From an uncultured Pelagibacteraceae bacterium (GTDB lineage Bacteria > Pseudomonadota > Alphaproteobacteria > Pelagibacterales > Pelagibacteraceae): a stretch of 64,000 nt of DNA. The notes under the pieces are model-generated. The model saw only the letters and a program-made list of their open reading frames with translations. It was not told the DNA's origin and searched no databases. Where the stretch lies: contig CACAFZ010000001.1 of assembly GCA_902531885.1 (NCBI GenBank), forward strand, positions 62,001-126,000, read 5' to 3'. The position numbers were made by a program, and so were the translations under genes. Position 1 is the stretch's first letter, and the number at the start of each line of letters is the position of its first letter. Below are positions 1 through 7,116 of the stretch, one piece after another.

Positions 1-2
1 TT

Positions 3-1559
3 AAAGACTGGGAATACAAAAGAGACTTATTTGAATTAGATGAAAATGGTTTTGGAAAAGCAATTTATTCTTTTAATAAAAATAATAAAATTTATTCACT
101 ACTTTGTTTTTCTAATTATATTAAAGATGAAGATAGATCAGATAGAGTTATAGCTACAAAATGGGATGCTGCCTTTGTTCTGCATGATGGTATGCCAGAA
201 AAAAAAGATATTGAGCGTTTATATCAAAATGTTCCAAAACAAGAAATTGGAAGAGTTTCATATAAAGAGTTAAGTCTTTCAAGAGCAAACAAGTCAGTTA
301 GAATATTTAATCATGTAGTTGAAAGTTTATCTGTTGGGAAGCAACCAGATAAAAAAAAATTATCAGAAGTAGGGTACCTTTATAGAACTACAGCTGTTTA
401 CGGATCAGGAAAATTTGGTTTGGCAGATCGTTTTAGATTAAAAAATAGAGAAGAGATCAATGGACCTTTTCGACTTGAGATGATGTTAGTTTATCTCGTT
501 AGGCAATTTACATTCGATCAAGTTAATCATATAGCTAAATTAAAAAATCCAAACAAAGCTATAGAACTTGACAAAGAAATTTGCCGAAATCTTGGAATAG
601 GAAATTCAACTGGATTGGGCATGGCACCTTTTATAATTAACCATCCTACACTTTTAAATAATTGGATTTTAGCTAGGGAAACAGCACTAAAAAAAATAAG
701 AGAAATACAGAAAGTTAAATCAAATGATAAAGATTTATTCTTAAATTGCTTAAAAAGATCTTTAAATAATATTACAACTTGGAACTCTGATAGTGAATTT
801 CAAAAAAATAAAATTAATCAATTATTATCTGATCTGAATAAATTTATTAATTTTATAGAAAATGAGTTTGATTTTAATCAAGAATATGTATTTAACAAAA
901 TATACCTTTGGATTGAATCAAATCTTAAAGACGAATGTATTGAGTATATAGTCTCAATTATGATGGAGCCTTATGAACAAATTACAAATCCATTAGTTAA
1001 AAAAATGAGCTCCGATGAGGAAAAATATTTTAATATACCAGCCGATAGAACAATTTTTGATTTAAGAGGAATTTTAGAAAAAAATTATAAAAATATTATA
1101 AAGATAGATTTTAATGATAAAGAAAATAACAAATTTTTTTGGTTTGTTTCTAAGAACAAAGAGGAACCAAGGTTGGCGGACAGATATTTAGAAGAAGGTC
1201 ATGAGTTAGAACAACCATTAGCAATAGCTAGAGATATAAAAAAATTACATGAAAGAATTTCAAATGAAAAAAACTCATGCACTATAGCTAATTTTTTAAT
1301 AGAAAATAATGATCTAAGACACATTGTTAGAAGAGCATTTATAATTGAAAAATTTCCATACTCTGAAATTCAAGACAATATTATCGGATCCAAATTGATT
1401 CCTATAGACATGTTAAGATTGAAGCTATCCTTTTTTGGAGCACTAAAGTTTGATCCAAGATCTGATAAATGGCTGAGAATTACAATGTTTCAAGGGGCCC
1501 CTCTCCCTTATGAACTTAAAAAATTTAACGACCACTGGATATATAATTCTATAAATTAA
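3..1559 (+). CDS. Conserved protein of unknown function, 5' end missing
   Basis: The reading frame is open from base 3, so at least 63 residues lie upstream of the first ATG at 192 and the real start is outside the window. At least 518 residues are visible. I do not recognise the family. The protein is soluble-looking, with no signal peptide or membrane segment in the visible part. It contains a glycine-containing stretch reading YGSGKFGLADRFRL near visible residue 140. The stop codon is immediately followed by the ATG of the DUF3726 gene, so the two are almost certainly cotranscribed and may act together. No function is proposed. Confidence 0.75.
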   Translation, partial: KDWEYKRDLFELDENGFGKAIYSFNKNNKIYSLLCFSNYIKDEDRSDRVIATKWDAAFVLHDGMPEKKDIERLYQNVPKQEIGRVSYKELSLSRANKSVRIFNHVVESLSVGKQPDKKKLSEVGYLYRTTAVYGSGKFGLADRFRLKNREEINGPFRLEMMLVYLVRQFTFDQVNHIAKLKNPNKAIELDKEICRNLGIGNSTGLGMAPFIINHPTLLNNWILARETALKKIREIQKVKSNDKDLFLNCLKRSLNNITTWNSDSEFQKNKINQLLSDLNKFINFIENEFDFNQEYVFNKIYLWIESNLKDECIEYIVSIMMEPYEQITNPLVKKMSSDEEKYFNIPADRTIFDLRGILEKNYKNIIKIDFNDKENNKFFWFVSKNKEEPRLADRYLEEGHELEQPLAIARDIKKLHERISNEKNSCTIANFLIENNDLRHIVRRAFIIEKFPYSEIQDNIIGSKLIPIDMLRLKLSFFGALKFDPRSDKWLRITMFQGAPLPYELKKFNDHWIYNSIN

Positions 1560-2171
1560 ATGATAAGTTTTAGCGAAATAGACACGACAACAAAAAGAGC
1601 TTCAAAAGCAATTGGATTTTCATGGGGAATAGCTGAAGAAGTTGGAAAAAATATTCGAAATATGGAACTTTTTGGTTTACCTGGCGTTAAAAATTTAAAT
1701 GAATATTTTAAGATTTATCCTAATAAACAATTTCAAAAAATAAGTCTAATATCTGAAAAAAATATTTCAGATAAAATTCCTTATTGTCCAATTATTTTGG
1801 GAGTAAATTTTTTAGACCAAATAAAAGTTTTAGAAAATAAAAAAGAAATAAATTTTAAAAATATTGCTTATCCAATGCTTTTTTTACCTTTTGCTAGTAG
1901 AGGTTCAGAGTTAATTGGAAAAAAAATTTTTTTAAATATTGATGAAAAAAAATTTTTACTTAGTTTTAATCAAGCTATTTATTCTAACGCTTCAGATAAA
2001 TTAATTATTGAAAAAACTGAAAATTTAAGATTAAGCTTCATTGAAAATAATAATTCTTTTTCGGAGGATGAATGGAAAGAAATCTATAAATTATCAGAAA
2101 AGACATTTGTTGAAGAAAAAGATTCTTTAAAAGAGTATAGTGCTGGAGCAGGACTGACAGATAATGACTGA
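1560..2171 (+). CDS. DUF3726 family protein
   Basis: This is a 203-residue protein. Its N-terminus (SFSEIDTTTKRASKAIGFSW followed by GIAEEVGKNIR) matches my memory of DUF3726, a proteobacterial family without assigned function. The ATG abuts the stop of the unknown gene upstream with no spacer, and the 3' end overlaps a small Cys-rich ORF by 8 bases, which indicates a tightly coupled three-gene unit. No transmembrane segments or catalytic motif can be recognised. The family call is by pattern memory only. Confidence 0.7.
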   Translation: MISFSEIDTTTKRASKAIGFSWGIAEEVGKNIRNMELFGLPGVKNLNEYFKIYPNKQFQKISLISEKNISDKIPYCPIILGVNFLDQIKVLENKKEINFKNIAYPMLFLPFASRGSELIGKKIFLNIDEKKFLLSFNQAIYSNASDKLIIEKTENLRLSFIENNNSFSEDEWKEIYKLSEKTFVEEKDSLKEYSAGAGLTDND

Positions 2172-2319
2172 TAAATCGCACGAAAACGACCTTAAAGATT
2201 TAAACAATATTTGTGAAGAATGCAAAAACGAAGATGAAAGTGTTTCTCAAAATCTAATTTTAACAGGTTTTAAAATTTGCAAATCATGCAAGACTTCAAA
2301 AACGGTTTTTCCTATTTAG
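2164..2319 (+). CDS. Small zinc-ribbon-like protein (51 aa)
   Basis: This short ORF starts at an ATG that overlaps the end of the DUF3726 gene by 8 bases. Its 51 residues hold two CxxC pairs (CEEC near residue 17 and CKSC near residue 39) spaced as in small zinc ribbons. The hydrophilic N-terminus and the paired cysteines argue for a real gene rather than chance. It ends in a 4-base convergent overlap with the YIP1-type gene. It probably belongs to the same unit as the two genes before it. The function is unknown. Confidence 0.6.
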   Translation: MTDKSHENDLKDLNNICEECKNEDESVSQNLILTGFKICKSCKTSKTVFPI

Positions 2320-2861
2320 CTTATAGCGCTTATAGGTAGTGCTTCCATTTTACTCATAACAAATGAAATGGATAAAAATGCAATAATTAAAAAAGATAAA
2401 AAAATTATTCCAAAGGATTTAAAATTTGATTTAAGATTAAGTATTTGTTTGGTAGCAATAATTAATGATGCAAAGATCCAAAATTGAGTAAGAAAAATAA
2501 TTGGAATTACTAGCTCAGGTATTACTGCAAAAAATCTAATTAATCCTGGTGAATGAGCATAGCCTACTCCAATTAATATTTTTTTAAATGATACCTTGCT
2601 TTCTTTGTCTGGAAAAAGCTTGGTGCCTATAACAAAAATAAACAAAGCCCATATAATCCATGTAATAACTGCAGTTAGTCCTGACATTCCAATTGCAGTC
2701 TTTATAATCGTATTAGCGGCAACTGCTCCTGCCAGACCATCAAGTATCATTATTAGACCAGCAAAATAAATGCCTGCTTCTCCAAAGTATCGATTATCTT
2801 TATAAAGACTTTTATCTAATTTTATTGATCTAACAATTATATTTAAAAAAAGAGCAAACAT
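2316..2861 (-). CDS. YIP1-family integral membrane protein
   Basis: This 181-residue protein has about five hydrophobic segments spread along its length. The layout resembles bacterial YIP1-domain proteins: an N-terminal segment with charged residues, a glycine-rich membrane segment, and the stretch GVGYAHSPGLIRF near residue 98, typical of that domain. Bacterial YIP1 proteins have no settled role. The gene is a single unit on the minus strand, downstream (in transcription) of nothing obvious, and it converges on the DUF3726 cluster. Confidence 0.65.
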   Translation of the reverse strand: MFALFLNIIVRSIKLDKSLYKDNRYFGEAGIYFAGLIMILDGLAGAVAANTIIKTAIGMSGLTAVITWIIWALFIFVIGTKLFPDKESKVSFKKILIGVGYAHSPGLIRFFAVIPELVIPIIFLTQFWIFASLIIATKQILNLKSNFKSFGIIFLSFLIIAFLSISFVMSKMEALPISAIS

Positions 2862-2890
2862 TATCTATTGATAAACAATTTAACATTTAA

Positions 2891-2917
2891 AATTAGGGAC
2901 AATAAATATCCCTAATT
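2891..2917 (-). terminator. Putative Rho-independent terminator after the GcvT-family gene
   Basis: A perfect 9-bp inverted repeat (AATTAGGGA and TCCCTAATT) with a 9-base loop lies 9 bases past the stop codon of the minus-strand demethylase gene. On the minus strand the stem is followed by a TTTTAAATG tract. It would end the osmolyte operon. Confidence 0.65.
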
Positions 2918-2925
2918 ATAAATTA

Positions 2926-4284
2926 CTAACCTTTCACAACCTCTCTGGTATTTGCATTGAAAGATTGTTTAAACGGTATATCTACAACAACTGCATCTAC
3001 TGGTTGACCAGGTTTATCAGAGTATTTTTCAGGAAGATGAACTTTATATTTTGTTCCTACTTTTCCTTTAGGAAAACCATTTGCATTTAAAGTTCCATCA
3101 AAAGGTACATATCCCATTGCAATATTTTGTTTTTTTTCTGGGTGGTACCATGGAGATGTTATAAATCCAACTGGATCTCCACCATCTGTATTTGAAATTA
3201 ACCAAAAATCAGGTGCATACTCTTCAATTGGTTTTCCACCTAATTCGAGACCAACTAATTGAAGCTTGTAAGGTTTTTTACCAGCCTTGATTTCTGTGCC
3301 CATTTTTTCTAAAGCGGCTTTACCAACATAGTCAGTTTTTTTATTCCACTCGCCTTTTCCAGACAAGGAAACTTGATAACCAAGATTACATTGGTAAGGA
3401 TTATGCTCTGTATCCATATCTTGTCCCCAAGAAAGAATTCCAGCTTGAATTCTTCTATGATGAGCAGGAGCAATAACCATCAAATTATGTTTTTTTCCTG
3501 CTTCAAGAACAGCATTCCACATATCTTCTGCATATAAAGTTGCGTTTCTTAAATATATTTCATAGCCAGCCTCTCCCGAGAAACCAGATTGTGAAATTAC
3601 ACAACTTCTTCCAGCGACTTTAACTTCCGCTAAACCATAAAAAGGCATATTGTCTAAATCTACTTGATCTCCAAGTAAATCTTTCATTAAAGCTTTTGAC
3701 TTAGGTCCTTGGATTTGTACCGGACAAGCATCAATCTCTTCTATTCTACAATTAAATCTTCCGTCTGCATTAACACCTTGTAGATACATACCAATATCCG
3801 AGTCTGATAATGAAAACCAAAATTCATCTTTTGAAATTCTTAGTAGAATTGGATCGTTTAAAACTCCACCATATTGATTACATAAAATTACATACCTAGC
3901 TCTCATAGGAGAAATTTTTGTTGCATCTCTTGTTATTACATAGTCAGTAAATTTTTCTGCATCTGGTCCTTTAACTCTTATTTGTCTTTCAACAGCAACA
4001 TTCCACATTGTTACGTGATTAACAATCGCATCATACTCAACCATTGCACCACCATCTTCTGGTTTTACATATCCTCTTGGATGATAAATTCTATTATAAA
4101 CTGTTGCTCTCCAACAACCAGCCTGCATTGATAAATGCCAATAAGGTGATTTTCTTACTCTTGTAGAAATTAGCATTTCTACTTTTGTTGGACCACTTTG
4201 TCTTAAATTATATGGAACTTCTCTATCAGATTGATCAACTGAAGTTACATGTTTTAGTTTAGTATAGTCAAATTCATTAGACAT
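2926..4284 (-). CDS. GcvT-family tetrahydrofolate-dependent demethylase (LigM/DmdA-like superfamily)
   Basis: This 452-residue protein has the aminomethyltransferase (GcvT) fold. The central part contains the VERQIRVKGPDAEKF element, followed by SQSGFSGEAGYEIYL (about residue 230), a hallmark of the folate-binding domain, and a C-terminal GcvT_C-like barrel. It is longer than DmdA or GcvT (about 370) and closer in length to LigM/DesA O-demethylases (about 450-470). The expected reaction is transfer of a methyl group from an O-, S- or N-methyl substrate to THF. It overlaps the MetF-like gene by 8 bases, so the methyl-THF formed could be oxidised by its neighbour. The substrate cannot be read from sequence; a methylated osmolyte is likely from context. 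Confidence 0.75.
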   Translation of the reverse strand: MSNEFDYTKLKHVTSVDQSDREVPYNLRQSGPTKVEMLISTRVRKSPYWHLSMQAGCWRATVYNRIYHPRGYVKPEDGGAMVEYDAIVNHVTMWNVAVERQIRVKGPDAEKFTDYVITRDATKISPMRARYVILCNQYGGVLNDPILLRISKDEFWFSLSDSDIGMYLQGVNADGRFNCRIEEIDACPVQIQGPKSKALMKDLLGDQVDLDNMPFYGLAEVKVAGRSCVISQSGFSGEAGYEIYLRNATLYAEDMWNAVLEAGKKHNLMVIAPAHHRRIQAGILSWGQDMDTEHNPYQCNLGYQVSLSGKGEWNKKTDYVGKAALEKMGTEIKAGKKPYKLQLVGLELGGKPIEEYAPDFWLISNTDGGDPVGFITSPWYHPEKKQNIAMGYVPFDGTLNANGFPKGKVGTKYKVHLPEKYSDKPGQPVDAVVVDIPFKQSFNANTREVVKG

Positions 4285-5005
4285 AACTATTCTCCTTCAA
4301 CCACTTGTTTGTTTCCTTCAAGCCGCCGAATGTATAAATGTGGAAGTTTTCTGAATATTTTTTTACTTTCCCAATTAATTCATTAGGGTCTTTAGGTCTC
4401 ATTAAATCTAACGCCTTACTAAAATTAGACTTAAGAAAGTTTAAGGAATTTTTTGCTCCTACAATATTAGCAAATTTAATTAAGCTAGTTATTTTTAGAG
4501 GTCCAGTAATTCCAACATGAACTGGTACTGTTTGTTTGGAAATAAAATCTATGATTGGCTGAGGATCCAATAACCATTGGGTTACTATATAATCAGCGTA
4601 AGGCTTTTTATCTTTCATAGCTTTTTCTAAGTCAGAATCGGATATATCAGGACTCCCCTCGGGATGTCCAGCGATTCCTATCTTCAATTGTTCAAAATAG
4701 CCCGTCTCTAAAAGCTGAATTGAACTATCAAATTTTCCAACTGGTTCTCTACCACCACCAATAACAAGAACTTGTTTTACACCGCCATCTTTACATCTAG
4801 AGACATATTCTTTGAGTTGTTCATCATTTTCAATAGATCTAGCAGGAAAATGAGGTATTGGATTAAACCCTTTTTTGGCTAGTTTAGTAGCTTGTTCAGA
4901 AGTATCTTTATAATCACCCCCTGGAAGCATAGTTATGTATACATCCTTTAAAGATGGCAAAGTATCAAGGTCTGTCTTAGGCCCAATTTCCAAAGAAAAA
5001 TTCAT
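4277..5005 (-). CDS. MetF-like (methylenetetrahydrofolate reductase superfamily) protein, short form
   Basis: The 242-residue protein aligns by eye with MTHFR TIM barrels. It has a start-proximal SLEIGP matching the SFEFFP region with its catalytic Glu (E6 here), PHFPAR for PHLTC, GIAGHPEG for the YPEVHPE region and QWLLD for QFFFD. It is about 50 residues shorter than E. coli MetF. The segment equivalent to LRGD reads IGGG, so the Asp that helps bind folate and tune the flavin appears to be missing. Coupling to a GcvT-family demethylase recalls the ligM-metF pairing in Sphingobium. A role in interconverting methyl-THF and methylene-THF is inferred. Confidence 0.65.
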   Translation of the reverse strand: MNFSLEIGPKTDLDTLPSLKDVYITMLPGGDYKDTSEQATKLAKKGFNPIPHFPARSIENDEQLKEYVSRCKDGGVKQVLVIGGGREPVGKFDSSIQLLETGYFEQLKIGIAGHPEGSPDISDSDLEKAMKDKKPYADYIVTQWLLDPQPIIDFISKQTVPVHVGITGPLKITSLIKFANIVGAKNSLNFLKSNFSKALDLMRPKDPNELIGKVKKYSENFHIYTFGGLKETNKWLKENSYV

Positions 5006-5041
5006 TAAAGGATATTTATTTATTTTAAAATATCTGTCTAT

Positions 5042-5062
5042 AAAAATCGGCTCAAGTGAGCC
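5042..5062 (-). terminator. Putative terminator/attenuator after the ABC permease gene
   Basis: GGCTC and GAGCC form a 5-bp stem around a 4-base loop, 7 bases past the permease stop on the minus strand, followed by GATTTTTA. The stem is short. It would weaken read-through into the MetF-like and GcvT-family genes. Confidence 0.5.
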
Positions 5063-5069
5063 AAGAAGT

Positions 5070-5954
5070 CTATTTTTTTATGCCTCTGTGTTTTTGAATT
5101 CTTCGACCATATTCTTGAGTAATTCTATCAAATATTATTGCTAAAGCTACTATAGCTAAACCATTCATTAAACCTAAAGCTAAATATTGATTTGATATAG
5201 CTCTTAAAATTGGAACACCTAACCCTTTTACTCCTATCATAGAAGCAATAACAACCATTGCTAAAGCCATCATAATTGTTTGATTAACCCCTGCAAAAAC
5301 AGTTGGTAGAGCCAAAGGTATTTGTACAGTTCTTAATTTTTGTATTTTAGTTGCCCCAAAAGCTTCACTGGCTTCTATTGTTTCTTTATCAACTTCTCTT
5401 ATTCCTAAATTTGTTAATCTTATAACCGGAGGTATTGCATAAATACAAACAGCAATTAAACCAGGAATTTTTCCTATACCAAGTAACATTAAAATTGGAA
5501 TTAAATAGACAAAACTAGGAATAGTTTGCATCATATCTAAAACAGGAAGCATAGCTTTTTCAACTCTATTAGATCTTGCCATAAGTATTCCAACAGGGAT
5601 TCCAACTGCTATACACATAATTGTACATACTGTTATTATAGCTACTGTTGCCATACAATCTTTCCACATGCCAAAATACCCGATTAACATAAAAGCTAAA
5701 ACACTTCCGACAACAAGCTTCCAACTTCTTGAACCTAACCATGCCAATATACCAAGCACCAACATTATTATTGGCCAAGGTGTAGCTAGTAATAATTTTT
5801 CTAACCTAATTAAAAAAAATAATAATGGATCAAAAAAAGCTTCTATACCGTCACCATAAGCTCTAGAAAATTCTCTAAATGTATGATCAATCCCTTTTCT
5901 TAATTCCATTAGGGAGGTACGTTCCATTACTGGAAATTTAGTTAAAAATTCCAT
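5070..5954 (-). CDS. Glycine betaine/osmolyte ABC transporter permease (ProW/OpuAB type)
   Basis: The 294-residue inner-membrane protein has the ProW layout: an amphipathic N-terminal region, about six to seven membrane segments, and the permease coupling loop EASEAFGATKIQKLRTVQIP near residue 195, which contacts the ATPase. It moves the substrate delivered by the binding protein encoded just upstream. A strong hairpin separates the two genes. No ATPase gene of the ProV/OpuAA type lies nearby; the only ABC ATPases in the window belong to the Fe and Zn systems. Betaine, DMSP or a related zwitterion is the likely substrate. Confidence 0.88.
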   Translation of the reverse strand: MEFLTKFPVMERTSLMELRKGIDHTFREFSRAYGDGIEAFFDPLLFFLIRLEKLLLATPWPIIMLVLGILAWLGSRSWKLVVGSVLAFMLIGYFGMWKDCMATVAIITVCTIMCIAVGIPVGILMARSNRVEKAMLPVLDMMQTIPSFVYLIPILMLLGIGKIPGLIAVCIYAIPPVIRLTNLGIREVDKETIEASEAFGATKIQKLRTVQIPLALPTVFAGVNQTIMMALAMVVIASMIGVKGLGVPILRAISNQYLALGLMNGLAIVALAIIFDRITQEYGRRIQKHRGIKK

Positions 5955-5963
5955 CTAATTCCT

Positions 5964-6002
5964 AAAAAAGTTAACGAGCCTACTTAATTATAGGCTCGTT
6001 AA
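5964..6002 (-). terminator. Strong intercistronic hairpin (terminator/attenuator) between binding protein and permease
   Basis: TTAACGAGCCTA and TAGGCTCGTTAA form a perfect 12-bp stem with an 8-base loop. On the minus strand it is followed directly by CTTTTTTAGG. It sits between the binding-protein stop (6015) and the permease start (5954). It looks like a partial terminator or 3'-end stabiliser that would give more binding protein than permease. Confidence 0.8.
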
Positions 6003-6014
6003 ACAAATTATATT

Positions 6015-7034
6015 TTAAAGACCAGCTTTGATTTTTTTAGCAGCTGCTGAAGAAACCCATTTACTCCAAACGGCTTCATGCTGTTTTAAAAATTCAATTG
6101 CTGCATCTGAACCTTTAGCTTGGTTGTCTGCCATATATACAAGCATTCCATTCATTACTTCACCTGGGTAAGTACGTTTTTCAACATAACTTAAAGCTTC
6201 TTTTCCACCAGTTTTTGCAAAGTTTGCTGTAACAATAGAATTAACTTCAGACTTTGTCCATGATGTAGGTTTAGGATTAGCACAATCTTGTTCAGCTAAT
6301 GTTATACAGTTATCCCAGTTATCTCTTCCACCAAATGGAACTCCAAAATCAACTGAAATTAAACCATATTTTCCAACCATTGATGTTGGATTCCAATAGT
6401 AACCAAACCAAGGATTTCCAGAATCAGCTGCCTTAGATATTGTACCATCTAAACCTGCTGCAGAACCTGGATCTATTAATACCCATCCTTTTTTTTCCAT
6501 TTCAAAAGCTCTGAAAAGGTTTGCATTAGCTAACTGACATCCCCATCCAGCTGGGCAACCAACAAAAGCTCCTTTAGAAGGATCTTCTTTTGATGGAAAC
6601 CATTCAGGATGTTCTAAGATTTGCATTGCAGTCATACCTTTTATCTCAGGAATTTTTTTAAGAGTTCCTGGAGTTATCCACCAGCCTTCACCAAGACCAG
6701 TAATAGGCGCTCCGTTTGCAATGATTAATCTTTTCTCTGAAACAGCTTTCTTTAAAGGTGTGTAAACAGCGTTAGCCCATTGTTCTGGGTTCATATCTGG
6801 TTCACCTTTTTCATCCATTGAAGTAAAAGTGGGCATAGTAGCACCTGGTATTAACTCTACTTCACAACCATATCCTTTTTCTAAAATTATTTTATCTACA
6901 TTGGCCATTAATTCAGCCGATGCCCAGTTTTGTTCAGCAATAACTAATTTTCCACATCCTGCATTAGCTACACTTGAAAAAGCACCGAATAAAAATACTG
7001 ACAACATAGTAAAAAGTATTTTTCTTATTTTCAT
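6015..7034 (-). CDS. Osmolyte ABC transporter substrate-binding protein (OpuAC/ProX family)
   Basis: This is a 339-residue periplasmic protein with an N-terminal signal peptide ending near VANA (about residue 25). The body is an OpuAC-type domain rich in tryptophan and tyrosine (for example WFGYYW near residue 205), as expected for aromatic boxes that bind quaternary ammonium or sulfonium groups. It delivers substrate to the permease encoded next. The start is supported by AGAGGA upstream of the ATG. A CTTACGTAAG palindrome (7043-7052) and an AATCAAATTTGATT palindrome (7088-7101) lie in its leader. Substrate specificity between betaine, DMSP and similar compounds cannot be decided here. Confidence 0.88.
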   Translation of the reverse strand: MKIRKILFTMLSVFLFGAFSSVANAGCGKLVIAEQNWASAELMANVDKIILEKGYGCEVELIPGATMPTFTSMDEKGEPDMNPEQWANAVYTPLKKAVSEKRLIIANGAPITGLGEGWWITPGTLKKIPEIKGMTAMQILEHPEWFPSKEDPSKGAFVGCPAGWGCQLANANLFRAFEMEKKGWVLIDPGSAAGLDGTISKAADSGNPWFGYYWNPTSMVGKYGLISVDFGVPFGGRDNWDNCITLAEQDCANPKPTSWTKSEVNSIVTANFAKTGGKEALSYVEKRTYPGEVMNGMLVYMADNQAKGSDAAIEFLKQHEAVWSKWVSSAAAKKIKAGL

Positions 7035-7116
7035 TATTTCCTCTTACGTAAGTTTATTTTGTAAAAGAAAACATATTTAAGCAAAAAAATCAAATTTGAT
7101 TCAACTACAGATAGAT

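Noticed and set aside
2926-4284. Assignment of the GcvT-family gene as dmdA
   Set aside because: The protein is about 80 residues longer than DmdA and nearer LigM/DesA in layout; DmdA identity cannot be supported by eye.
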